Origin: JBAZWV01 sp041660225
Lineage (GTDB): Bacteria; Patescibacteriota; Patescibacteriia; 2-12-FULL-60-25
Assembly (NCBI GenBank): GCA_041660225.1
Contig: JBAZWV010000002.1
Span: 314,735-378,734 of the forward strand
Direction of reading: 5' to 3'
Length of the DNA: 64,000 nucleotides
Position 1 is the first letter of the stretch; every line of letters begins with the position of its first letter. Positions 7,689-16,600 of this stretch are shown here, piece after piece. The notes under the pieces are model-generated. The model had not been told where the DNA came from, did not search any database, and saw only the letters and a program-made list of their open reading frames with translations. A program made the position numbers and the translations under genes.

Positions 7689-10223
7689 CTACTCCTCCCC
7701 TTCCACGATATCTTCTTTGTCCACGAACGCGACGCTCGACACGAGATCGCCTTCTTCTTTGAAGCGCATGACACGAACGCCTTGCGTGTCGCGACCGAGG
7801 GACGGAACAGTCTTGAACGGAACGCGGATGACGATACCTTTCTTTGAAATCAGGATGAGATCGCGAGGGTCTTCCTTATCCGAGATAAACGCACCGACGA
7901 GGCCACCTGTCTTCGCCGTGACTTTCATCGTGCGGATGCCGGAGCCGCCGCGTCCTTGGAGTTTGTATTCATCAAGCGTCGTGCGCTTCCCGAGACCGTT
8001 CTCAGCGATCGTAAAGAGCTGACCCGTCTTGCCGAGTTCCTTCGGAATCACGTCCATACCGATCACGGCGTCGTTTTTCTTGAGTTTGATTCCGCGAACA
8101 CCGGCGGCTTGGCGACCCATGGCGCGCACATCGTCTTCGCCGAAGCGGATCGATTGTCCATTCTTGGTCACGAGCGAAATTTCATCCTTGCCGCTCGTCG
8201 GTTTCACCCAGTTCAGATCATCTCCGTCGTGGAGCGTGATCGCGATGAGGCCGTTACGGCGCACGTTCGCAAAATCTTCGAGAGCGGTCTTCTTAATCGT
8301 TCCCTGGTTCGTCACCATGACGAGGAATTTGAACGGAACCTCTTCGGATTTCTTCTTTTTGCCGGAAAGATAGTGGTCCATCGGCAAAATCGCGGACACT
8401 TTTTCGCCCGGAGCAAGCTGCAAGAAGTTCACGATCGCCTGACCCTTGGAGGTTCGGCTCCCCTGCGGCACTTCGAACGCTTTGAGCAGGAAGGCGCGAC
8501 CGCGTGTTGTGAAAAACAGGAGGTCGGCGTGCGTGTTGGTCGAGAACAGATGCTCGACTTGGTCTTCTTCTTTCGTTGTAAGACCAGATACGCCCTTACC
8601 ACCACGGCGCTGTTGTCGAAACGTGTCCGGAGGCAGGCGCTTCACATATCCATCCGCCGTAATCATGACGACGGTGTCTTCTTCGGGGATCAAATCCTCG
8701 ACGGAGAACTCGCCAAGGGGGGACTTGATGATCTGCGTGCGGCGTTCGTCGCCGAATTTCTCCTTGATCTCCAAAATTTCCTTCTTGATGATGTCGAGCA
8801 TCTTCTTCGCCGACTTCAAGATGGATTCGAGCTCCTTGATCAGCTCCATTTTCTCGTTGTATTCCTGTTCGACCTTCAAGCGCTCAAGGTTCGCAAGCTG
8901 TTGGAGGCGCATTTCGAGAATGGCGACCGATTGCAACTCCGAAAGCTTGAACTTCGACATCAAATTGCCGCGTGCTTCGTCTTTGTCTTTCGACTTTTTG
9001 ATCGTCGCGATGATTTCGTCGATCTTGAGGAGCGCGATGCGGAGACCTTCCAAGATGTGCGCGCGGTCCTTGGCCTTTGCAAGGTCGTGTTCGGTGCGAC
9101 GGCGCACAATCACCTGGCGATGCTTGATGTATTCCTCAAGAATGTTCTTGAGCGTGAGCACGCGCGGCTGAACGCCATCAACGACCGCGAGCATGTTTAC
9201 GTGGAACGTCTCCTGAAGCTGCGTCATCTTGAAGAGCTGGTTCAGCACCTTCTTGGGATAGGCATCTTTCTTGAGTTCAATGACCACGCGCACGCCATCC
9301 TTGTTCGATTCATCGCGCAAATCCTTGATGCCGTCGAGTTTCTTTTCTTGCACCAGCGTCGCGATATGCTCAAGCATCGTCGCCTTGTTCACCTGGTACG
9401 GAATTTCGGTGATGAGAATGCGGAAGCTGCCGTTCTTTTCTTCAACAATCTCGGTCTTCGCACGCATCACGATGCCGCCTTTGCCTGTCGCGTAGGCCTG
9501 CAAGATATCTTTCACGTTGTAGATGACGCCTCCCGTCGGAAAATCAGGACCTTTGACGAATGCCATCAATTCTTCGACGGTGATCTCCGGATTTTCGATG
9601 AGTGCGGCAACAGCGTCACACAACTCGGTAAGATTATGCGGCGGAATATTCGTCGCCATGCCGACCGCGATGCCGAGCGTACCGTTCAAAAGCAGGTTCG
9701 GAAGCTTGGCAGGAAGGACGGTCGGTTCTTTGTGTGAACCGTCGTAGTTGGGTGCGAAGTTGACCGTGTCTTTATCGATATCAAACAGCATCTCTTCGGC
9801 AATGGATGCGAGCTTCGCTTCCGTATAACGATAGGCAGCGGCCGAGTCACCATCGAGCGAACCGAAGTTTCCTTGACCCTTGATGAGCGGATAACGCAAC
9901 GAAAAATCCTGCGCCATGCGCACGAGAGAATCGTACACGGCACTGTCGCCATGTGGGTGATATTTGCCGAGCACATCTCCAACCACGGTCGCACACTTCT
10001 TGAACTTCGCGGTGGACCGGAGGCCGGACTGCCACATGGAATACAAAATACGACGGTGCACCGGTTTCAACCCATCGCGAACATCCGGCAAGGCGCGCGA
10101 AATGATGACGGACATCGCATAGTCGAGATATGCGGCGCGCATTTCTTCGACGATGGGACGTTGTTCGATGTTACCGACGTTGGAACCGGGGACGATCGCG
10201 GGAAGGATTTCTTTGGAGGCCAT
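7689..10223 (-). CDS. gyrA: DNA gyrase subunit A
   Basis: GyrA breaks and rejoins DNA in the gyrase A2B2 complex, introducing negative supercoils. The 844-aa length is normal. Visible features are the N-terminal RALPDVRDGLKPVHRRIL, the helix GKYHPHGDSAVYD carrying the usual Ser and Asp of the quinolone pocket, the catalytic Tyr in AAAYRYTEAKL, and a C-terminal wrapping domain with the gyrase-specific GyrA box QRRGGKG, which argues against ParC. gyrB is not in the window. No Shine-Dalgarno precedes the ATG. A small membrane-protein gene begins the same minus-strand run 4 bases upstream. Confidence 0.97.
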   Translation of the reverse strand: MASKEILPAIVPGSNVGNIEQRPIVEEMRAAYLDYAMSVIISRALPDVRDGLKPVHRRILYSMWQSGLRSTAKFKKCATVVGDVLGKYHPHGDSAVYDSLVRMAQDFSLRYPLIKGQGNFGSLDGDSAAAYRYTEAKLASIAEEMLFDIDKDTVNFAPNYDGSHKEPTVLPAKLPNLLLNGTLGIAVGMATNIPPHNLTELCDAVAALIENPEITVEELMAFVKGPDFPTGGVIYNVKDILQAYATGKGGIVMRAKTEIVEEKNGSFRILITEIPYQVNKATMLEHIATLVQEKKLDGIKDLRDESNKDGVRVVIELKKDAYPKKVLNQLFKMTQLQETFHVNMLAVVDGVQPRVLTLKNILEEYIKHRQVIVRRRTEHDLAKAKDRAHILEGLRIALLKIDEIIATIKKSKDKDEARGNLMSKFKLSELQSVAILEMRLQQLANLERLKVEQEYNEKMELIKELESILKSAKKMLDIIKKEILEIKEKFGDERRTQIIKSPLGEFSVEDLIPEEDTVVMITADGYVKRLPPDTFRQQRRGGKGVSGLTTKEEDQVEHLFSTNTHADLLFFTTRGRAFLLKAFEVPQGSRTSKGQAIVNFLQLAPGEKVSAILPMDHYLSGKKKKSEEVPFKFLVMVTNQGTIKKTALEDFANVRRNGLIAITLHDGDDLNWVKPTSGKDEISLVTKNGQSIRFGEDDVRAMGRQAAGVRGIKLKKNDAVIGMDVIPKELGKTGQLFTIAENGLGKRTTLDEYKLQGRGGSGIRTMKVTAKTGGLVGAFISDKEDPRDLILISKKGIVIRVPFKTVPSLGRDTQGVRVMRFKEEGDLVSSVAFVDKEDIVEGEE

Positions 10224-10226
10224 ATC

Positions 10227-10757
10227 TTACGGTGTGGTCGTGACGGTGGACGATGAAGGTTGAAGTTGTGGTTTGAACAGGTTGTCGGAAGGGGTTGTTT
10301 TTGAGGTGGAGCTCGAGGCATTCAGCTCAGCCGCCATCTGATTGAGAAGTGCTTGTTCGGCTGAGAGCTGGTCGAGGCGGGTCGCGATATCTTCGAAGCC
10401 TTGTTTGAGCTCATTTGCACCCTCTGTTACTGCTGTCTCTGCAAACGCTCCGGTCAAATCTTTCACCTGTTGCAGGTTGGGATCAACCGGACCGGCCAAT
10501 GACTTCTGAATGCCGCTCCCGACCGTGTACACCCAAGCGCAGACAATGAAGGTGAGACAGACGAAGACTCCCGCCCACAGACTGACGCGCTGTATGGGAT
10601 CAGCCGGACGACGGGCGGCCGCGTGTGCAAGGATCAACTCGCGTTTTTCCGCGGACGAGAGGATGCGCGGCGCAACGTGGATCTCGGATTCGGATGCCTC
10701 TCCGCCTGCGCGACGCCGCACAGGTGATTTTCGGGAAGAGTGGCGAGGCAGAGGCAT
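10227..10757 (-). CDS. Single-pass membrane protein of unknown function
   Basis: The 176-aa product has a basic cytoplasmic N-terminus (RRRAGGEASE), a helix EKRELILAHAAARRP, one membrane helix at about 60-80 (WAGVFVCLTFIVCAWVYTVG), a predicted helical segment (about 95-145) and a Ser/Thr/Pro-rich tail. No family is recognised. It sits 3 bases before gyrA and 8 bases after the MBL-fold gene, so the three probably share a transcript. Confidence 0.75.
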   Translation of the reverse strand: MPLPRHSSRKSPVRRRAGGEASESEIHVAPRILSSAEKRELILAHAAARRPADPIQRVSLWAGVFVCLTFIVCAWVYTVGSGIQKSLAGPVDPNLQQVKDLTGAFAETAVTEGANELKQGFEDIATRLDQLSAEQALLNQMAAELNASSSTSKTTPSDNLFKPQLQPSSSTVTTTP

Positions 10758-10765
10758 ATGAATCG

Positions 10766-11410
10766 TCAGGCGCGTTCGAGAACAACGATAAGGACGTCGT
10801 CAGCAGGCAAATCTTTTTTTGTAATTTTGAGCTTCGAAGCATCCTGGCGTTTGGACGCGCCCATTTGTTTGCAGAAGGCGTCCACCGTTCCGAGCTTCTC
10901 CTTGATCCCGGGTACGTCGTAATACATCGGAATGACGATACGGGGTTCAACGCTGGAAATCACATCGACAGCCTTCTTGGCATCAAGGACTTCCCCGCCT
11001 CCAACCGGCAAGAAGAGGATATCGATGTCACCAAGCTGTTCAATTTCATGAGTCGTGAGCGCACGATTGATCTGTCCAAGGAATGCGAGTGAGATTCCTT
11101 CTGCGTCGAACCGATACACGATCGGACGAAGCTCATCTTTTTCCGCTGCCGGATCTTGAATGCCGTGAGCAAACATTCCCTGCACTTCGTACTCCCCTGG
11201 GTCTGTCACCGTGAACGGCGAACCGAGCACTCCTTCAAGATTGAACCGCTCCTTGTCCTGATGCGAGAGCACCAGCATGTCGGGTTCGATGGTCCGCGGG
11301 AAGCGCAAACCTGACTCGTTTGGGTACGGATCCGTGAGAAGTGTCGCTTCGGTTTCTCCTTGCTTGGCTTCGATCCGAATGGACGAGAAGCCGTGCCAAA
11401 AAATCTGCAT
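10766..11410 (-). CDS. MBL-fold protein with a degenerate metal site
   Basis: The 214-aa product opens with MQIFWHGFSSIRIEAKQGE, the start seen in UlaG-like metallo-beta-lactamase-fold proteins (W-x-G/H-hSxhxI), and ends with LGTVDAFCKQMG, also typical of that group. The metal motif HxHxDH is replaced by LSHQDKERFN, and the later metal-binding Asp is not evident (FLGQINRALT in place of a GDT motif). It is probably not a metal-dependent hydrolase and may have only a structural or binding role. Confidence 0.75.
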   Translation of the reverse strand: MQIFWHGFSSIRIEAKQGETEATLLTDPYPNESGLRFPRTIEPDMLVLSHQDKERFNLEGVLGSPFTVTDPGEYEVQGMFAHGIQDPAAEKDELRPIVYRFDAEGISLAFLGQINRALTTHEIEQLGDIDILFLPVGGGEVLDAKKAVDVISSVEPRIVIPMYYDVPGIKEKLGTVDAFCKQMGASKRQDASKLKITKKDLPADDVLIVVLERA

Positions 11411-11531
11411 AATCTAGGCAAAATCTGTATGGTCTGGAATGACGAAATCGTACCACGCCTTTATGAGGAAAACAACAGACAAAAGACCATAAAAGACGGG
11501 CTCTTTTTAAGATTTTTTTATCATTCATCCG

Positions 11532-11560
11532 TTGACAAGCAGCGTCAATTTTGCTACATC
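11532..11560 (+). promoter_or_regulatory. Sigma70-type promoter of the 144-aa/42-aa gene pair
   Basis: TTGACA at 11532-11537, a 17-base spacer and TACATC at 11555-11560. Transcription should start near 11567, about 40 bases before the ATG at 11610. Confidence 0.7.
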
Positions 11561-11609
11561 TTTGCATGTCCTTTTGGCATCAACTCGCAACACACCAAAG
11601 TGAGGGCTC

Positions 11610-12044
11610 ATGAGTATTCTCCTCATCATCATCGCGTGCGTTACTCCGCTCAGCATCGGGTACATCCTCTTCGTATTCCACCTCGAGGCGAGAGAGTGGA
11701 AAACATATACGGGCGTCCTCCCGGAAGGTGTCGTCCTTCAAGGAGATCCAAGAGCATGGGGACCGCTCTGGATCATCCGGTGGCACATGCTCCCCTGGGG
11801 CTGGAAGAGCGTCCACGTCTTCCGCATCAAAAGCGGCAGTCCGGTTTTCCTCGGCTACAAGCCTGTAAACGGACCGGCTGTTGTCACCAAAAAACATGTG
11901 AACGCAAAAACGGTTCACATGCGTGTGGGTCGCGTTCCATCAACGTACTTCGCGCTCAACAACGAGAGCAAGCCGGTGCGACTCATCTACGACCAAACGT
12001 GCCTCCTGAATGATCCTCAGGTCCACGGTCAGAATGTGTACTGA
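11610..12044 (+). CDS. Membrane-anchored protein of unknown function
   Basis: The 144-aa product has an N-terminal membrane helix (MSILLIIIACVTPLSIGYIL), then a soluble domain rich in aromatic residues (WGPLWIIRWHMLPWGW) and beta strands. No family is recognised. It has a promoter, a GAGGG ribosome site 5 bases before the ATG, and a 42-aa membrane-protein gene 11 bases downstream that ends in a terminator. The two genes form an isolated plus-strand insert between minus-strand core genes. The Shine-Dalgarno is unlike that of the core genes. Confidence 0.75.
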   Translation: MSILLIIIACVTPLSIGYILFVFHLEAREWKTYTGVLPEGVVLQGDPRAWGPLWIIRWHMLPWGWKSVHVFRIKSGSPVFLGYKPVNGPAVVTKKHVNAKTVHMRVGRVPSTYFALNNESKPVRLIYDQTCLLNDPQVHGQNVY

Positions 12045-12055
12045 AAGGAAGACCC

Positions 12056-12184
12056 ATGTTTGATGCAAGCACGACAAACACTCTTTGGAAGACGTTCCGC
12101 TTCTTCTTCTGGCCTGCCGCCATCCTCGCGCACATTCTCGCGCCCTTCATCGCCATCTTCGAACGTTTCGAGAAGGCGTGGTAA
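12056..12184 (+). CDS. Small membrane protein (42 aa)
   Basis: ATG at 12056 is preceded by GAAAGGAAG, a strong ribosome site, and the frame encodes 42 residues with one membrane helix (FFFWPAAILAHILAPFIAIF at about 17-35) and charged ends. The stop lies directly before a terminator. The promoter, ribosome site and terminator around this gene pair make it a credible gene despite its size. Function is unknown; it may partner the 144-aa membrane protein. Confidence 0.65.
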   Translation: MFDASTTNTLWKTFRFFFWPAAILAHILAPFIAIFERFEKAW

Positions 12185-12185
12185 T

Positions 12186-12213
12186 GCTCCGATCAATCGT
12201 CGGAGCTTTTTTT
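12186..12213 (+). terminator. Terminator of the 144-aa/42-aa unit
   Basis: GCTCCGA-TCAATCG-TCGGAGC is followed by TTTTTTT. It overlaps the 3' end of the convergent GalT-like gene. Confidence 0.85.
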
Positions 12214-13090
12214 ATTTCTTCGCGTCGCGATATTCCTGCGCCGCATCCTCAGCCGGAACCGGATTCACATACACGCCCGCGTCCAGCTCAAAACCGCCCC
12301 ACGTATTTGATCGCGGCGTAAATCGAATTTCAAAATGCTCATCCGATTCGTCGAGGACGTCATGGAAATACAGGTTGAATCCGAATTTCTTTTTGTTCAC
12401 GAGAGGAAGCAATGCGGAGAGTGCCTTCGCGAGCGAGCGGCGTTCGGCGGGAGTCGTCTTCACGATATTGTCTCGCCGCATTCTCGTCATCACACGGACT
12501 TCGTAGGCGAACCGCGCAGCCGGATTCGCGTATGCAATAACGTGTGTGTCGGAAAAAATGATCCGTTCTGGAGTCGCGAGAGAAAGGCAGTGCGCGTGCG
12601 CGGAATGGCCGAGTCGTTTCACGGCAGAACGTCGGCGTTTTGCCTCGTCACGGATATGATCTGGAACGAACGACGTTGCAAAGATCTGCGCGTGCGGATG
12701 CGGCTGCGATGCGCCTGCCGTCGCACCTTCATTCTTAAACGCTTGGAGATATTTGATCTTTGGATCCGTCCGCAACACACGAAATCGCTCGGCAAACGCA
12801 TGCAAAAGTGATTCCCAGTGTCCCCGCGTTGTTTCGACCAGAATCTCCTGTCGTCCCGTGATACCCCGATTCGGACGAAACACCGGAAACGCATTTTCGA
12901 TGCTCGTGACGCGATTCGCGCCGCTTCCATAGGTCGCAAGAATACGCTCGTTCTCAAGTCGCGACGGCGCAAATGGATCTCCTGACGGCTTTTTCCCCTC
13001 CGGACGCTTCCGGCGTCCGGGCGCAACGATCACCCAATCGCCTGTTACATCGTCACGAACGAGATACGAAGAATCCGGAGAGGTTTTCAT
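12212..13090 (-). CDS. Galactose-1-phosphate uridylyltransferase family protein
   Basis: The 292-aa product is GalT-like, slightly shorter than E. coli GalT (348 aa). GalT swaps UMP between UDP-glucose and galactose-1-phosphate through a uridylylated His; some relatives act on other nucleotide sugars. Visible motifs are RDDVTGDWVIVAPGRRKRP at the N-terminus, the acidic/GRQEILVET strand, the active-site segment NEGATAGASQPHPHAQI with the catalytic His-Pro-His, and a C-terminal HFEIRFTPR block. Substrate is not settled by sequence alone. It precedes ruvC's downstream end by 9 bases. Confidence 0.85.
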   Translation of the reverse strand: MKTSPDSSYLVRDDVTGDWVIVAPGRRKRPEGKKPSGDPFAPSRLENERILATYGSGANRVTSIENAFPVFRPNRGITGRQEILVETTRGHWESLLHAFAERFRVLRTDPKIKYLQAFKNEGATAGASQPHPHAQIFATSFVPDHIRDEAKRRRSAVKRLGHSAHAHCLSLATPERIIFSDTHVIAYANPAARFAYEVRVMTRMRRDNIVKTTPAERRSLAKALSALLPLVNKKKFGFNLYFHDVLDESDEHFEIRFTPRSNTWGGFELDAGVYVNPVPAEDAAQEYRDAKK

Positions 13091-13099
13091 ATCGTCATT

Positions 13100-13597
13100 C
13101 TACCCGATACGCCGCGAGCGATACATGAGCCCTCCCACGATGGCGAGCGCAAGCGCATCCGCAGCATCATCGAGCTTCGGAACGCGATCCAGTTTCAATA
13201 ACCGCTTCACCATTTCCTGCACCTGCTTTTTATCCGCTGCCCCGTACCCCGCGATCCCCTGCTTCACCTGATTCGGCGTCAAATCGATGACGGGAATATT
13301 CGCGTCGGCGAGCGCAAGCAAAATCACGCCACGTGCCATGCCGACTTTCATCGCCGTCGTGACATTCGTTTGAAAAAATAATGACTCGACCACCGCGCAC
13401 TGCGGAGAAAATCGCCGGATCGCCTCTTGCAGATCATTCCGCACCGTCTGCAAGCGGTCCGCAAACTCCTGCTCCTTTTGCGTCTCGATCACGTCGTGCC
13501 ATACATGCGTCGCATCCGATCCGCGCATATCAACAACGCCAAGACCCGTCCGTCCAAAGCCAGGATCAACACCGAGAACGCGGAGGGGAGATGTCAT
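13100..13597 (-). CDS. ruvC: Holliday junction resolvase RuvC
   Basis: RuvC cuts Holliday junctions delivered by RuvAB. The 165-aa length is standard. The first catalytic Asp lies in VLGVDPGFGRTGLGV, Glu in CAVVESLFF, and the last acidic pair in KLDDAADALALAIV. The FF at the end of the second motif is the junction-binding Phe region. ruvB lies 47 kb away in this window and ruvA is not seen, so the ruv genes are dispersed. Confidence 0.95.
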   Translation of the reverse strand: MTSPLRVLGVDPGFGRTGLGVVDMRGSDATHVWHDVIETQKEQEFADRLQTVRNDLQEAIRRFSPQCAVVESLFFQTNVTTAMKVGMARGVILLALADANIPVIDLTPNQVKQGIAGYGAADKKQVQEMVKRLLKLDRVPKLDDAADALALAIVGGLMYRSRRIG

Positions 13598-13640
13598 GAT
13601 GGATCATTGTAGGTGCAGGTCTTGCACCTGCCCAGAGCGA

Positions 13641-13672
13641 CCAAAAACTCCCCGACGCGGGGAGTTTTTGGT
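13641..13672. terminator. Bidirectional terminator at the end of rpoBC
   Basis: CCAAAAACTCCCC-GACG-CGGGGAGTTTTTGG is a perfect 14-bp palindrome with A/T runs on both arms. It ends the minus-strand rpoBC transcript. A second small hairpin (AGGTGCA/TGCACCT, 13612-13630) lies next to it toward ruvC. Confidence 0.85.
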
Positions 13673-13687
13673 CTATCCTCTCGAGGA

Positions 13688-16600
13688 TTACACTTTCTGC
13701 TGATCGGCAGCGAGAGCGGCGTCTTCCGCATCTGCTTTTGCAGCGGCGGCGTCGTGATCCGTGCCGAAGCCGGTACCCGCCGGGATGAGACGACCGATGA
13801 TAACGTTTTCTTTGAGACCTTCGAGGTGGTCGATCTTTCCCGTAACCGCGGCGTTGATGAGAACGCGAGCGGTTTCTTGGAAGGACGCGGCGGACAAGAA
13901 CGATTCCGTCGTGAGCGACACCTTCGTGATACCCATGAAGAGGTCTTCGAGCATGGCCGGAGCTCCGCCCTTGCCGATGACACGATCGTTCTCTTGTTCC
14001 GCGCGCAACTTCTCGACAACTTCACCCGGAAGGAGCTCCGTATCGGCAGCATCCTTCACATAGGCGCGCGAGAACATCTGACGCACGATGATTTCAATGT
14101 GTTTGGCGTTGAGTTTTTGACCCTGCGACGCGTAGATGAACAACACTTCGCGGAGCAAGTAACGCATGACCGCGTCGCGACCCTTCACACGGAAGAGCTG
14201 GAGCAAGTCGAGGTGTCCTTCCGTGAGCTGATCGCCCGGCTGGACCTCATCGTTGTCCTTCACGAACACCTGGAAGCCGGTCGGGACCGGGAATTCCTTC
14301 ACGGCCGGACCTTCCCAAACGAGCGTCAAACGCTTGCCTTCAACCTTGGCGGTACCGGTGTGTTCGGCGAGCACCTCTGCACCCGCTTTGCGGATGATGA
14401 GAATCTCACCTTCCTTCACGCTGGCACCATCTTTCACCTGGAACTTGTCGGCTGTCGATTCCATGATGTAATCGTCTTCCTGAATGGCGATGTGTTCGAT
14501 CATGATCATCTTGCCGCCGGATTCGGTGTCGAGCACCTTCTCGCCGGACGGCGTTTCGATCAAGCGACGTTCGCCCTGGATGACTTTGACCTTGCCCGCA
14601 ACGTCGGCGATGACCGCTTTGTGCTTCGGCGGACGCGCTTCGAACAATTCTTCGACACGCGGGAGACCCTGCGTGATGTCGGAACCTGCGACACCACCCG
14701 TGTGGAACGTACGCATCGTCAGCTGCGTTCCCGGTTCACCGATGGACTGCGCGGCAATGATACCGACCGCGGTTCCCATCTTGACCAAGGCGTTGTGCGC
14801 GAGGTCGTAGCCGTAACACGGCTGACAGAGACCGTACTTGAGTTTGCACGTGAGCACCGAGCGCACGTGAGCAGAATCGATGGGCTCCGTGAGCTTCTGA
14901 AGCTGGCGGATATGTTCTTCCGTAATGACCGCACCCTTTTTCACGATCGCCTTTTTCGTTTCCGGATCCTTGATGTCCTTCATCGTGACGCGACCAAGAA
15001 GACGCGTGAGGAGCGGTTCACCGATTTCTTCACATTCCTTGTGAGTCAGGATCACGCCGTCCGTATCGCCACACTCTTCCGAGGTGATGATGACATCTTG
15101 CGCAACGTCCACGAGACGACGTGTGAGGTATCCGGCGTTCGCGGTTTTGAGCGCGGTGTCCGTCAAACCCTTTCGCGTACCGTGGGATGAGATGAAGTAC
15201 TCGAGCACGTCCAGCCCTTCGCGAAGCGACGACGTGATCGGAAGTTCGATAACGTCACCAGCCGGGTTGGCCACGAGACCCTTCATACCGATCACGTTGG
15301 TCAGCTGACCAACCGAACCACGGGCTCCGGAATCGATCATGGAGAACACGGTGCCGGTCTTATCGAGCGACTCCTTGGACGCCTTCTGAATACGATCCTT
15401 CGCATCCGACCACACTTTGATGATCTGCGTGTAGCGTTCCTTCTTTGTGAGAAGACCCTCCTTGTACTGTTCTTCGATGAGTTCAACTTTCTTGTTGCTT
15501 TCTTCGAGAATGGCTTCTTTCACATCAAGAATCGGCAAGTCGCCCATTCCATATGAGAAACCAGATTTGGTGATGTAGTGGAACCCGGTGTTCTTCACTT
15601 CGTCGAGGAAGCGGGCCGTACGTTCGAAGCCACGGATTTCGAGACAGGTACGGGTGATGTCACCGAGCTGCTTCGTTCCGATCGTTTCGTTGCGGAATCC
15701 GATTTCCTTCGGGAACAACCGGTTGAGCAAGATGCGTCCCACGTTCGTTTCCATGATGTCGCCGAACACACGCGCTTTGATCTTCTCGCGGATGTCGAGC
15801 TTGCCGAGCTGGTACACGAACACGGCTTCGTCGGCGCTTCCGAATGTCTTGATCTTGCCGTCGGCAGCATCAACGAGCGTCGTCATATAGTACGCGCCCC
15901 ACGCAATGTCCTTATCCGGACGAGCAACAGGCTGGCCGGTTGCAGGCTTCAAGAGGTTCTTGGAAGACAACATGAGGTTCTTCGCCTCTTCGCGCGCTTC
16001 CATCGTGAGCGGAACGTGAACGGCCATTTGGTCACCGTCGAAGTCCGCGTTGAAGGCCGGACACACCATCGGGTGAATCTGAATCGCCTTGCCTTCGATG
16101 AGCTTCGGCTGGAAACCTTGGATACCAAGACGGTGCAGCGTCGGAGCGCGGTTCAAGAGCACGACGGAATCCGCAGCGATCACTTCAAGAATATCCCAGA
16201 CCTCGGCGTTATCGGCTTCGATAAAGCGGTTGGCCGAACGGATGTTGTGAACGAGTTCACGCTTGATGAGTTCGGAAATGATGAACGGGCGGAAGAGTTC
16301 GAGCGCCATGATCTTCGGCAAACCACACTGGTGGAATTCCAAGGTCGGACCGACCACGATGACGGAACGTCCCGAGTAGTCGATACGCTTTCCGAGCAAG
16401 TTCTGACGGAAACGACCCTGCTTGCCCTTCAAGATGTCGGCGAGCGATTTGAGCTGGCGCTTTTTACCGGTCGCCGCGATGACGGTCTTCGAATGGCGTG
16501 CACTGTTGTCGATCAGCGCGTCGACGGCTTCCTGCAACATGCGCTTTTCGTTGCGCGTGATGACTTCCGGAGCGTTCAATTCAACAAGACGCTTCAAGCG

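Noticed and set aside
7956..9737. 593-aa plus-strand frame
   Set aside because: Antisense of gyrA with the same shadow composition.
13613..15190. 525-aa plus-strand frame
   Set aside because: Antisense of rpoC; no start signal and no recognisable domain.
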